NCBI GenBank assembly: GCA_910586205.1
Contig: CAJUGD010000027.1
Coordinates: forward strand, 1-50,058
Reading direction: 5' to 3'
DNA: 50,058 nucleotides
DNA from: an uncultured Lachnospiraceae bacterium
GTDB taxonomy: Bacteria; Bacillota; Clostridia; Lachnospirales; Lachnospiraceae
The position numbers and the translations under genes are program-made. The number at the start of each line of letters is the position of its first letter. Within the stretch, counting starts at the first letter, position 1. The notes beneath the pieces were generated by a model that searched no databases, had not been told where the DNA came from, and saw nothing but the letters and a program-made list of their open reading frames with translations. This document shows, piece after piece, positions 24,797-34,900 of the stretch.

Positions 24797-25873
24797 TTAA
24801 AAAGGCAATGGCGCTTTCCTATATTTTATATTACATTGCTCAAAAAAACGCATTTGCTCGTAATTAGGCGCAACAATATTACAGTTCTCTAAAAGTGGCT
24901 TAATCTTTTTTACCAATTCCCTATTTTTTCTATTCATATAATATGTACTAATTATCTCTTTGTAAAGTCTTAAAATATTACCTGTAAAAAAATCAACAAC
25001 TTGAATGAGCACATCCTTTTTTGAATCATGAAAATCTAATTGCTGAATACCAGTCCCATATTTTTTTAATTCATCTGCCCATTTTGATAAAACATTACTA
25101 AACTGCTTTTGATCATCATGATATACAAAAACATTATCTCCATAAGATAGTCTTAGATTACATATATGTCCAAGCAAACTATTAAAGGCATCTACATTGG
25201 GCAAAAAGCTTTCTTTTGTTCCTTTATTATTATAGTCTTTGACAGGTAAGATGTTTTCAAATGTTAGTCCATATTTTTTATGATTCTTTATATAGTCTAT
25301 TACACTATCAACACATTGATATTCTTTCTGTTTACAACAAATTAACAACTCTCTAATTTTTAACAAAATTTCTACCAGTTCTCTAATGCCATCATTCTCG
25401 CTTATTTCTTTTTGACATAGATTAATAAAATATTTTATATCTTCTATCGCCATATTATTATATAAAAAAGTCGCTATATTAATTTTCTTTTCCCTGGTTG
25501 CCTTTAAATCGAAAAGATAATATGGATAAATACAATACTCAACTATATTCATAATAACTTTATATTTTTTATCCGAAATATCAAAATATACCCCTACATC
25601 ATTTGAATGTAAAATGAATAACAATTCCTCAAGCAACTCGTTTTTGAACAAATATTTGGCTTTTGATTTTAATTCTTTTTCCGTTCCTAAAAGAACATCA
25701 TGGTTTTGCAGACATTTAAGAATCTCTTCCTCAAGATTCTTTTGCTTCTCTTCTTTAAAATAAATTGCCCCCAAAGCAAAATGGGTCTGTAATTGAAAAT
25801 TCCAGGTCAAATCATCTTTTATTTCTATATTTCCAGTATTACCACTCTCATCAATAAATATGTTGTAGTTCAT
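24797..25873 (-). CDS. DUF3800 domain-containing protein
   Basis: 358 residues, ATG with GAGGGA five bases upstream. N-terminal IFIDESGNTGNIE is the DUF3800 hallmark (RNase H-like fold, acidic first strand); the matching C-terminal piece is FHDSKKDVLIQVVDFFTGNILRLYKE at about 285-310, where the Asp residues fit the family's second acidic site. The family is linked in the literature to mobile elements and phage-defence islands. Coding is very AT-rich (Lys/Ile/Asn-heavy) compared with genes before 24.7 kb and after 27.7 kb, a sign of separate origin. The truncated ATPase gene lies immediately upstream on the same strand. Confidence 0.8.
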   Translation of the reverse strand: MNYNIFIDESGNTGNIEIKDDLTWNFQLQTHFALGAIYFKEEKQKNLEEEILKCLQNHDVLLGTEKELKSKAKYLFKNELLEELLFILHSNDVGVYFDISDKKYKVIMNIVEYCIYPYYLFDLKATREKKINIATFLYNNMAIEDIKYFINLCQKEISENDGIRELVEILLKIRELLICCKQKEYQCVDSVIDYIKNHKKYGLTFENILPVKDYNNKGTKESFLPNVDAFNSLLGHICNLRLSYGDNVFVYHDDQKQFSNVLSKWADELKKYGTGIQQLDFHDSKKDVLIQVVDFFTGNILRLYKEIISTYYMNRKNRELVKKIKPLLENCNIVAPNYEQMRFFEQCNIKYRKAPLPF

Positions 25874-25967
25874 AATATTCCCTCATATATAAAAATTGCA
25901 GTTTTGTAATAGCTTAATATGCTTTCCTTATAATCTTTTCAAGTGATTAATAACTTATTTAAAATTT

Positions 25968-26333
25968 CTATAAATACTCCTTAATCGTAAATTCCGTCTG
26001 TTCTCCCACCCTTTTCCTTACCAATTCAAATAGATTTTTCTTCGTTGCAAAAAGATTCTTCGGATTTCTTCCAATAATCAGGTACTGGTTTTTATCATCC
26101 AGTGAGATATATTTTCTCGTATCATTATCTAACAAAATATCTGCATTATCAATAACAATCAGTTTTCCATCAACCTTGCTTATCATATCTCTGATATCAT
26201 TCTGGTAATCAAGATAATTGATACAAAGGAGTTTGGGATTAACAACCATGCATTCTCTAATGAGTGAAAATGCCAGCGTTTTTCCTGTACCGGAATCACC
26301 CGTCAAAATGGTTATGTTATTGGTAAATCGCCA
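25968..26333 (-). pseudogene. 5'-truncated P-loop ATPase
   Basis: An open frame translates as WRFTNNITILTGDSGTGKT followed by LAFSLIRECM..., with Walker A GDSGTGKT and Walker B LIVIDNAD; it ends FTIKEYL at 25968. Reading upstream of the TTG at 26306 stays in frame with family-like sequence (RFTNNITIL) until a TAG at 26334-26336, and there is no ribosome site. The N-terminus has therefore been lost rather than starting here. About 120 residues remain. Probably once the ATPase partner of a small AT-rich module; it could survive as a short protein from the TTG, but I think it is dead. Confidence 0.65.
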
Positions 26334-26535
26334 CTATATATGAGGTATGGACCGTAGAAAAAAGATCCATAACAAGAGGCTTGCTTTTCAATGTCCCACC
26401 ACCTCTTTAACTTTTTATAATCACTTACATCCCGTTAATACTCTGTTACGATTACACCATATCCGGAATAAAAACCTATATTTAACTGATAATCTTTATG
26501 TCATCATTTATCCCGATATTTTTCTGCCTGTTTAT

Positions 26536-26566
26536 CAATAAAAGCAGGAAAACAGCCTGCTTATTG
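26536..26566 (-). terminator. Terminator of the second Rpn gene
   Basis: Minus-strand hairpin CAATAAGCAGG / CCTGCTTTTATTG with T-rich 3' arm, 35 bases after the stop at 26601. The remaining stretch 26341-26535 has no recognisable gene. Confidence 0.6.
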
Positions 26567-26600
26567 GCCATCTTCCTACTCTAAATGCTCATCCTGCTAT

Positions 26601-27584
26601 TTAAACGCTAACAGCTTTCTTATCATGCTGACTCTTCCACTCTTTTTCCAATTGCTTCACCATATCAATCGATTCGTTAATACATTTCGCAATTTTTTCA
26701 CAAGGCATACCCTCTCCAAATAACTCGAAAGCAATCTCTTTTTTTGCTTCCAATTTTCCTTGAGATTTTCCTACAGCCATCCCAGCAGCCTTACCCTCAT
26801 CATATACCTTATCATGAGGAAATACAAGCACTTTTCCACCCATATCCGTCACTCCTTTCCTGATTTTCACTTCCTTTGCCGCAATATAATCAAGAAGCAT
26901 TTCTATAAGCAGCCTTAACTCGGAGACATCGTACTGAGTAAGGCTCCCTTCCCTTTGCAGTTCCATAAGATGTCTGTAAATCCACTGGTATTCTTTTAAC
27001 AGTTCTCCAAGTTTTTCGTCATCCTCATTGATCTCATGCAGCGCCTTTTCATATTTCATGATGTAATATGGCAGCAGGCATAATAACCGTTTTATAAAAA
27101 TTTCTTCAAGTCCATATTTCTGTGCTTTGATAACAGGCGTCCGATAATCGATTCTGTTCCCATCCGGAAAATTCACATGGACAGTCAGGAAATCAGGAGT
27201 CGAATCCTTATGGCGGAGATAAATGACACATGACTCAGGATAATTGATGGTATATTCAAATCCATTTTTCCGGGCATGTTTTAATGCCACCAGAAAATCA
27301 TACTCTATCATCCGGATTGCCATTGTTCCATCCGGATTACTTTGGCATTCTAAATGGTAGTATTTGTCCTGAATCCGGATATAGGTATCTGAAATCACCT
27401 TATCCGCGGCACTGTCCATATGCTCATTTTGAAGCGCTGTTACTGGTTCATCGGTTGGATAGTGTTCATCGAACACTTCGTTGATCAAAGGTATCAGTAA
27501 ATGTGGCAGTCGATCCACAATGGTTCTCCATATATCATCATATGGGGTGTTATACTCCAACTGCTGTATATTGTGTTGGTCCAT
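26601..27584 (-). CDS. Rpn-family PD-(D/E)XK nuclease-like protein
   Basis: 327 residues; ATG at 27584 with AAAGGAA upstream. Same family as the gene at 1-699: YDD at 15-17, ISDTY at 64-68, ECQS at 79-82 (E-x-Q nuclease core) and PVIKAQKYGLEEIF. The C-terminal third holds a helical linker (VRKGVTDMGGKVLVFPHDKVYDEG) and a short motif region KKEIAFELFGEGMPCEKIAKCINESIDMVKQLEKEW, typical of full-length members. Known members are DNA endonucleases implicated in recombination; the role on this element is unknown. Borders the AT-rich island with DUF3800 and the ATPase remnant. Confidence 0.78.
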   Translation of the reverse strand: MDQHNIQQLEYNTPYDDIWRTIVDRLPHLLIPLINEVFDEHYPTDEPVTALQNEHMDSAADKVISDTYIRIQDKYYHLECQSNPDGTMAIRMIEYDFLVALKHARKNGFEYTINYPESCVIYLRHKDSTPDFLTVHVNFPDGNRIDYRTPVIKAQKYGLEEIFIKRLLCLLPYYIMKYEKALHEINEDDEKLGELLKEYQWIYRHLMELQREGSLTQYDVSELRLLIEMLLDYIAAKEVKIRKGVTDMGGKVLVFPHDKVYDEGKAAGMAVGKSQGKLEAKKEIAFELFGEGMPCEKIAKCINESIDMVKQLEKEWKSQHDKKAVSV

Positions 27585-27685
27585 TCCTTGGTATTTCCTT
27601 TCCCTTATGATTTTATTATATGTGATAGAAATAAAAAAATCAAGCAGCTACAGATTCAAAATAGAACCCGTTTTTCATGTGAAAG

Positions 27686-27720
27686 ATGAAAGGCCCCGGT
27701 GCTCTCCCGCCAGGGCCTTC
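27686..27720 (-). terminator. Terminator after the RecJ operon
   Basis: Minus-strand hairpin AAGGCCCTGG / CCGGGGCCTT followed by TCATCTTTC, directly after the stop at 27727. Confidence 0.65.
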
Positions 27721-27726
27721 TGCGGC

Positions 27727-28692
27727 TTAACCTCCATTTCCGTTCCAGCGGTTTTTCTCATCCTGGTTCCGAAGTTCCGCGTACCACATCGCTTTCGCTT
27801 CTTTCCGATTCTCATCCAGACAGTCCATGATATAAAGCCACTCTCCTTCCGTCAGATCTATGGATTCCCTCCGGATATCCTCCGCCTGATCCATCAGGAT
27901 TGGGAGCATACCATTCCGGCTGTGCCCCAGAGGGGCATAACAGTTCATGATCTCAAGCCGGTATGGGTAGTTTTTTGCCGGCGAACAGGTAATGCTCACC
28001 GAATAACAGGCATTTTTCCCTGCTTTATTCTGTATTTTCTGATGTTTCGTAGGTGGGTCATAAATCACAAGAGGCTTGCTGCCGGTCTGCTCATCCATCA
28101 GACCTGTTGTCTGTCCTTTTCCCGCTTTAGGTTTATAGTCCTCCAGGCACCCTAAATCAAAATACCCCAGCGCCTCTTCAATCGCGTCAATCTGCTCCTG
28201 GTTTCTGGAATATTTTTTAAGCCTCCCTCTCAGGAAATCCGCCTGCTGTTCCAGTGTCTTTACCATCTCTGCCGCTTTTCCTGACCGCTGCGCCTCCAAA
28301 AGAAGATCCCCCGGGGTCTTCCCCGCCAGTTTTCCCATCTTAAGGGGCGTGAACGCAGCCGGAACAGAGCTAACAGCCCCATCCCCGGCAGCCTGAAAAC
28401 AGGCCTCTTTCTGGAAATTGACTGCCCGGAAGATGGCCTCCTCAGCGCAGTCCGTCCGCTTCTTTAACAGGGGCATATCCTTTAAGGGAAGGTTTGCCAC
28501 CAGGGACTGTTTCTTCTCATAGCTGAACAGGGATATGAGGTAAATGGACCGGTTGGAAAAGATGTTAAGGAACGGGTCCCCCTCCTCATCCGTCATTTTC
28601 TTCAGCCGGTCAATCACGGACAGCCGGTAATTGCTCCTTGGGATGTCCACCACCTGCCCCGCGTATTTCCGGTTATTTTTCTCTTCTCTCAT
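27727..28692 (-). CDS. Hypothetical protein coupled to RecJ
   Basis: 321 residues. The ATG at 28692 overlaps the RecJ TGA by four bases. Soluble protein with charged helices (PGDLLLEAQRSGKAAEMVKTLEQQADFLRGRLKKYSRNQEQIDAIEEALGYFDLG) in the middle and a C-terminal alpha/beta region (ACYSVSITCSPAKNYPYRLEIMNCYAPLG...). The ending DEKNRWNGNGG is polar. No family recognised. Tight coupling to RecJ suggests a role in DNA processing of the element, by context only. Confidence 0.65.
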   Translation of the reverse strand: MREEKNNRKYAGQVVDIPRSNYRLSVIDRLKKMTDEEGDPFLNIFSNRSIYLISLFSYEKKQSLVANLPLKDMPLLKKRTDCAEEAIFRAVNFQKEACFQAAGDGAVSSVPAAFTPLKMGKLAGKTPGDLLLEAQRSGKAAEMVKTLEQQADFLRGRLKKYSRNQEQIDAIEEALGYFDLGCLEDYKPKAGKGQTTGLMDEQTGSKPLVIYDPPTKHQKIQNKAGKNACYSVSITCSPAKNYPYRLEIMNCYAPLGHSRNGMLPILMDQAEDIRRESIDLTEGEWLYIMDCLDENRKEAKAMWYAELRNQDEKNRWNGNGG

Positions 28693-30428
28693 CCGTAACT
28701 CTCCTTCCTTATTTGACTGCTCTGTACATACCGTCCTTTTGCCTCAGCCTCCAGGGCGCATAAAAGCGGAGACCGGCCCCGTTTGGCCCTGCAGGGAAGC
28801 ATTTTTCGGATTTCCATCTGATTTTGGACCTTTCCCATATAGTAGTTGGTGGTCAAAGTGCCTAACAGCGTCACATGCCTGGGAGTCCCCATGGCCTGAT
28901 ATTCCTTTCCCCCGCCAAAAGACACTGCCTCCAGCCGCGGCGACAACAGCTTCACCCCCTTTCCGTCCTGCAGATACCGGTAATATGCCTGCCCCACCGG
29001 GGACAAGGTCAGGTTCTCCAGCAAAAATACCGGAGCCGGATTCCCTTCCCCGTAAGGCCCGAAAGCCATGATATCCTCCATCACCTGTCCGATGTCATTC
29101 TCATGGATTTTCAAGTCATACATATCCCCACAGGCTTCCCGCCGTTTCTTCCCCGATAAGGTTTTCATCAGGGACAGCCGGAACGTCTCCAGATTTTTTT
29201 GCTCCAGGGACAGCCCTACAGCTGCCCCATGACCGCCGTACTGAATCAGATCGGTTCGGTTCTCATCCAGGAGATTTTTTAAGTGGATATCCCCATAGGA
29301 GCGCCCCGAGCCCTTCAGAACTTCTGGCCGGGCAGACTGTCCAAACAAGATACAGGGGGATCGGAAGGCCTCCGCCACGCGCCCGGCAACGATTCCAATG
29401 ACTCCTTCCGGGATATCCGGCTCATAGACAACAATGGGAACGTGACCGGACATGTTTCGCTCTATGATGGTTTCCCGGACACGCTCCGTCCACCTATCGG
29501 ACAGTTCTTTCCTCTCCCGATTATCTTCTAATAATCGTTCCGCCATACACTTGGCCTCAGAGTATGGACCATCATAAAGCACCAGCTTTAGTACTTCCAT
29601 GGAGCCGTTATCCTTTAGGCGTCCCGGAGCGTTAATCACCGGCGCCAGTTTAAACCCTACCGTCTCCGCTGTCACATACGCTTCCAGCCCCAACGCGCAC
29701 AGAAGGGCATACAGCCCCTGGGTAGTCCCTTCCCTGGTAACCATAACCTTCAGCCCTTCCTTCACAATCCTCCGGTTCTCGCCAGTCAGAGGCACTGAAT
29801 CCGCTACTGTAGCAATCGCCGCAAAAGATAAAAGCCTGGAAATCAAAGAGTGCCCCGTTCCCAACAGCTCCACCGCCAGCTTAAAGGCAATGCCCGCGCC
29901 GCAGTACCCTGTAAAATCAGCGCTGTCAGGCACTGCGTTGGGATTCATGATCAGGTTCGCCTCCGGGTATCGCGCTTCCCCTGTCTGTTCATCCTTTACC
30001 GGAAGATGGTGATCCGTGACAATCACCTCCATCCCCTTTTCTCTGGCACACCTGACCGCGTCCAGGGCGGAGATCCCATTATCAACTGTAATCAAAAACT
30101 GACCATCCTGAAACCGGTCAACCATTTCTCTCTTAAGCCCATACCCTTCTGTAAAACGCTTCGGCAGCCGGAGCACCATGCTGGCATTTAAGGCTTTTAA
30201 AGCCAGGGCCAGGATTGCCGTGGCTAGAATCCCATCCACGTCATAGTCTCCCGCAATGTAAATGATCTGCCCTTTCCGGACAGCCTTCTTCAGCATAGCA
30301 GCAGCTGTACTGAGCCCGTCTATCCGGTAATCTTTTCGATCACCTAAGAGTTCTTCCGCTGTCATGCCGGTATTCGCGCAGACAACCTCCTCCACGGTGC
30401 GCAGCCGTGGGTCTTTTACCTGAAACAT
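28689..30428 (-). CDS. recJ: RecJ-type single-strand-specific exonuclease
   Basis: 579 residues, ATG with AAAGGA five bases upstream. DHH-family phosphoesterase with GDYDVDG at 60-66, VDNGIS at about 115-120 and VTDHHLP at 137-143 (Asp and His residues that bind the two metal ions). The DHHA1 domain is marked by GGHGAAVGLSLEQ. Length is normal for RecJ. RecJ degrades single-stranded DNA 5' to 3'; copies on mobile elements are probably used in recombination or in processing transferred strands. It is followed by an overlapping unknown gene and preceded by the 162-residue gene and the PAPS-reductase-like gene on the same strand. Confidence 0.92.
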   Translation of the reverse strand: MFQVKDPRLRTVEEVVCANTGMTAEELLGDRKDYRIDGLSTAAAMLKKAVRKGQIIYIAGDYDVDGILATAILALALKALNASMVLRLPKRFTEGYGLKREMVDRFQDGQFLITVDNGISALDAVRCAREKGMEVIVTDHHLPVKDEQTGEARYPEANLIMNPNAVPDSADFTGYCGAGIAFKLAVELLGTGHSLISRLLSFAAIATVADSVPLTGENRRIVKEGLKVMVTREGTTQGLYALLCALGLEAYVTAETVGFKLAPVINAPGRLKDNGSMEVLKLVLYDGPYSEAKCMAERLLEDNRERKELSDRWTERVRETIIERNMSGHVPIVVYEPDIPEGVIGIVAGRVAEAFRSPCILFGQSARPEVLKGSGRSYGDIHLKNLLDENRTDLIQYGGHGAAVGLSLEQKNLETFRLSLMKTLSGKKRREACGDMYDLKIHENDIGQVMEDIMAFGPYGEGNPAPVFLLENLTLSPVGQAYYRYLQDGKGVKLLSPRLEAVSFGGGKEYQAMGTPRHVTLLGTLTTNYYMGKVQNQMEIRKMLPCRAKRGRSPLLCALEAEAKGRYVQSSQIRKESYG

Positions 30429-30545
30429 TTCTGTCCTTTCCGCATTCTCTCCAAATGCCTGGTTGTTTTTTCAGGACAAGTATGGCTGGAGACATTTCCG
30501 TACAGCGAAAAAAAGGATCTCCGCTGGGGAAATCCTTCTGATATG

Positions 30546-31034
30546 TCATGTATGGATACTGTAGTAAGCCTTTTTCGGATTCTCTTTGCCATGCAGGATC
30601 ATGGCCCCGTATACCCTGTATCCGGAAACGTTTTCTTCGGAAAAACCAAAGCTGTAGGGTTCCATATCATCATAGAAACAAATGGTTCGCTTTCCCGGCC
30701 AGAGAAGCAATTTCCCCAGGAAGTGTCCCAGCTTTCTGCGGATATGAGGGTTGCTCACCGCGTCCTTCAGATTTCTGTGGCAGCGGAATTCTATCCGTAT
30801 CTTCCCATGCTCTGTACGGGATAATATGTTCTGGTATTCCCCCGGATGCTCCCAGCTTTTCCGAAGGGTATCTTTAAACCCATGATAAGGAACTGTAAAT
30901 TCCACTTCCTTCCCCGAAAGCCTGCCATTTCTCTCCCGCTTCAGCCAGGAAAAGCTCAGCTGCAGCAGCTCCTTTCCGTCCGGGCCGGGATACCGCCATA
31001 AGGCGAGATAGGAAGTGCCATCTCTGCCAATCAT
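30546..31034 (-). CDS. Hypothetical protein between PAPS-reductase-like gene and recJ
   Basis: 162 residues; ATG at 31034 preceded by AAGGATGG about 10 bases away. Basic, soluble, beta-rich (YLALWRYPGPDGKELLQLSFSWLKRERNGRLSGKEVEFTVPYHGF; KRTICFYDDMEPYSFGFSEENVSGYRVYGAMILHGKENPKKAY). No family recognised. Same strand and spacing as recJ (117-base gap) and the interrupted PAPS-reductase-like gene (50-base gap), so probably one transcription unit before the transposon arrived. Confidence 0.6.
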   Translation of the reverse strand: MIGRDGTSYLALWRYPGPDGKELLQLSFSWLKRERNGRLSGKEVEFTVPYHGFKDTLRKSWEHPGEYQNILSRTEHGKIRIEFRCHRNLKDAVSNPHIRRKLGHFLGKLLLWPGKRTICFYDDMEPYSFGFSEENVSGYRVYGAMILHGKENPKKAYYSIHT

Positions 31035-31084
31035 ATGTTTTCTTCCATCCTTCTATTGGTCATTTCTGGGAACCGCCTGAAAAG

Positions 31085-31766
31085 CTATGCGGCTCCGGAC
31101 GTTTTCCGATTCATTTCTCCCGCAAATTCCCAGGCCATATAGGGAATCCCTAAAAAATCCAAGGGAACCGCCATTCCAAGCCCGCCTTCTTCCAACGGCT
31201 TCATACATAACTGGTACTGTTTTGGATGTGTAACAGACATCCTCTGAAACCGGTTCGGTTCCTTCTCCCGATGGGCGCCAAAAGCACAGAACATACAGCC
31301 AGTGCGCTGCTCCCCGGTTAAGTAATAGGTTCCGCAGGGCTTCCTCCTGATATCTCCATACACGGGGCATATCTCGATTTCATGTTCCACCACATACCGC
31401 AGAATGTCCTGTTTCGTCCAGAATCCCAATGGCTGGCTTTTTACGTCTGTGGCGTCATACACGTTGCAGCCGGTATGGGCGTACTGATGCTCCCTCCGGA
31501 AGCTCTCATCCTGCGTAATCCCTATGTAGGGAACCCTTCCGGTGGCCTTTACATACTTTTTAAATGGCCCCTTTTTCATAGTGTTGCAGCACTGATCGCT
31601 GGTGTCGAAAGGAGCATCAATCAGGGGCTTCCATCTCTCTGCAAGTTTGCCAAAGGTTCCCCTCTCGTCTCCATAAAGGAGATAATTCCGGTACCGGTCT
31701 GACAGCTTTCCATGCCGCAGTTTTTTTATAGTCGCTGCAGTATCCTTGCTTACAAGGGGATAGCCA
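31085..31766 (-). pseudogene. 3' part of transposon-split PAPS-reductase-like gene
   Basis: C-terminal half of a phosphoadenosine-phosphosulfate-reductase-family protein. From the insertion point it reads YGYPLVSKDTAATIKKLRHG, then LSDRYRNYLLYGDERGTFGK, then LAERWKPLIDAPFDTSDQCC, then NTMKKGPFKKYVKATGRVPY, and continues through RTGCMFCAFGAHREKEPNRFQRM to KTSGAA. The 5' part is at 41508-41971; both join in frame through the duplicated TATTTTAA when the transposon is removed. An ATG inside (31579) could start a 164-residue fragment. The family (N-type ATP pyrophosphatases, related to DndC/IbrA) is frequent on phages and integrative elements; sulfonucleotide reduction itself is not implied. Confidence 0.9.
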
Positions 31767-31774
31767 TATTTTAA
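31767..31774. repeat. Left target-site duplication
   Basis: TATTTTAA, identical to 41508-41515. Eight bases is the duplication length known for IS1595-family insertion. Confidence 0.92.
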
Positions 31775-31775
31775 C

Positions 31776-31797
31776 TCCCTTTTTAAGATGGCGGTTG
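31776..31797 (+). repeat. Left terminal inverted repeat
   Basis: Begins TCCCTTTTTAAGATGGCGGT and continues two more bases; exact reverse complement of 41485-41506. Confidence 0.92.
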
Positions 31798-31892
31798 TTA
31801 ACGCTTAATTAGCCAATTCTAATGTATATCTATACAATCAGTGTTTGTATTATTTCTTACCTACTAATACAAAACAGAGCATTTTTTAGATC

Positions 31893-31923
31893 AAAAAAGG
31901 AGCAGGTCTTGTTGGCCTGCTCC
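31893..31923 (-). terminator. Terminator of the surface-protein operon
   Basis: Minus-strand GGAGCAGG / CCTGCTCC hairpin with an eight- to nine-base loop followed by TTTTTT, 16 bases after the stop at 31939. Confidence 0.85.
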
Positions 31924-31938
31924 ATAAATCTTAAATCT

Positions 31939-34900
31939 TTAGTTCAAGTCCATTACTGTATTGTTTCCCATATAATGAAGTCTTGTTTTTAATATTTCAC
32001 TTATCTGTGGGATTACTATAGGCTCTCCGTTAAATTCTCCTACATATCCTGGCTCTCCTGGATTTGTTGTAGGTGATGATGACATCTTGTATTGAACTGT
32101 CCTAGTCTTTTGATTAAGTGTATCACTATTGAAATTAAGTGTATCATCTCTATTTTCTAATTTACCTGTTAACTTAGGATCTACTACTTCACTTCTTATT
32201 GCTTTATCTCTTGGGTCAAATCCAACCTGCATGAATCCTAGACTTTCTACTACTTCTATACCGTCATGGGCTTCATAATACCATGGAATAGCTTCTCTGT
32301 CTTTGCCTCCTTCAAAATCTAGACTTTGTATGAAGTTAGTGACAAATTTTACTCTGTCATCTATACGTTTTACATCTGGATTAGCCAATAAACCACTTAA
32401 ATTCTTGTCTGCTTTTATATTAGAACTTACTATCTCTGAACCATCTTTTGTTACTGTTACTTTACCATATACATCTGAATAAATTCTATAAATATGTTGT
32501 TCAAATTCTTCATTCCAAGCATCAAATTTAGATGATGTTGCATCACTTGCATTACTCTTTAAATAATATTTAGGGTCTGTTGATAACTGGTTTCCACCAA
32601 AACTTGTTACAACTTGTGAACCTGCTGAACCACCAGTGTTAATTCCACTCACTTTCTTTGCTTTGCTCTTTATATCACTCTCATTAGTTGATATTCCTTC
32701 CATAATCCACTTTTCTAAGTGATAATTACTTAAGTTATTTTTCATGTCATTAAAGAATATCTTTGCATCTTCCTTGGCTTGTGAAGTAGTTTTAACTCCA
32801 GTATCTTCACTTAATGTTACTTTTAAATCATCTGAAATACTCATTTCATAACTTCTAAATCCTACCCAAACTTCTGGTGTTGTACCTGCGTCTGCACCTG
32901 CTGTGCTTAACTTTACAACTGCACCACCTGGTATCAAGGACTTATTAAGTAGTTGTTGTTTTATGCCATTATCTCTTAAACCTTGAATGGTTCTAGCATG
33001 TGTACTCCATTGTTCTGATGATAATAAAATTGTATCTCCTACACCTGATTGATAAACTCCAACCTCCACTGAAGTGTTGTCTTTTACTTCGCTTAAATTT
33101 GTGCTTACTATGTAAGCCAACTTATTACTTAAGTCTGTTACTGTTTGATATTCCATTTCTGTATATGGATAGAATTTGAAGAATCTGGCTTGATTACTGT
33201 CATAATCTTTTTTATGGTTATTAAATCCCTTTAATAGATTCTCTTGACTTGTAAACTTGTATTTGAGGTTTCTGTTGAAATTAAATGTCCTTCCATTTAT
33301 ACTTAATGTAAATGCTTCAGCTGTTGCGCCTGATACCTTTTCACCTTTACCTGGTTGACCTAAAAATGCTTTTGTTAAAACATTATTTGCTTGTGAGAAT
33401 GGGTCATTAATTGTACCAAGTGCTGGATGTGGACTACCATCTTCACTTCCACTTGGTCCATGACAACTTAAACTACTCTTATAACTTACTGTATTATCTT
33501 CAGTATCATATGTATAATTTATTTTGAATGTACTATACCACTCTGTTTGTCCCTTATCTAAAACTCTTTGTGTTTGAGGTGTATATCCTTCTGCTGTTAT
33601 ATAAATTTGAGATAACTCCCCTTTTACATTGCTATTCTTGTTTGGATAAAGTGTTACGTTGTCTTTTGCTCTGTCTCTGTAAATACTAAACTTGAGGTTT
33701 GGTCTTAAACCTCCTGTCTGCCCTCCATTAATTCCCATGGAACCTTGGTCATCATTTTTACCTATCTCTTCTGACTTAAATGCTCCTTGACTTCCTACAA
33801 AGGTTGTTGCTCCATAATTTTCTTTGTTTGAAATTGAATAAGCATATTTAGCGTCACTCATCACTGTATTCCAGTCGCACCACCATGCATCTGAACCACT
33901 ACCATGTTTATTACTTCCTTCATAATACATATTAGGGAAATTATGTGTTAATGTTACTAATGATTGAATGTCCTCTAAGGTGAATGTGTGCGCTAACTCA
34001 TTTTGATGTAAAGTTATCTTTGAATCTGCCTCTGGTTGCTTGTATTTTATATAAACTATTCTTGATGTTGAATCTACTGGTATTATTGGATTAGAACCTG
34101 GTGTTCCAGTTGTGCTCTCAAAATCATCAGGTATTGTGTCTGGTTTATTTGGGTCTTGCTTATCTTTTTCGTACTCATAACCTGGCTCTACTGTATCATA
34201 AGTGGGAACCCATGGTATTTCTTCTATCTTATTTGAACCGTCTGGAAAATATTTGACGATTGTAAGAGTAGGAGTTGATACCAACCTTATATAAAGAGTT
34301 GTATCTGGGTCTGTCGCCTTCACCACTAATTTTTCTGACTTTGTACCTTCATAAGTATTCTTTGGTGCTCTATTTGTTTTCCAAACATCATAATCATCTG
34401 TAGGATTAGTAGGCTTAGTAAATGTTGATGATGTGTAATAATTATCTACTGTATACCCTGGCTCATTATCTATTGTTATAGTATGTATTGCTTGCTCTCT
34501 TGTGTGATTTTCTTTGTATATATAGGAACCATCCGGATTCTTTTCAGCATAGAATTTAACTATGTTGAATTTATGATCCTTATTAGGGTTTGGTGGTCTA
34601 TACTCACTACCTTCACTTGGATAACCTACTGGATAAGGTCCATCTGGTTGATTAGGGTCTGTTACTTGTGGTGCTGGTCCTGGCTTGTAATTTGTAGGTG
34701 GGTATGTCTTATTATCCCATGTACTCATACCTGGGTTTCCAGGTGCCAACTTGAATGTCATGATTCCATAACCAATAGTATAATAGCCTTCTATCATAGT
34801 TCTCCAAAACTTAGGATCCATTGTCCACATTTTAGAATATGTAGTTAAACCTAATTCTGGCTCATCTTTTTCCAACATATAACAGCTTTCACCTTGTCCC

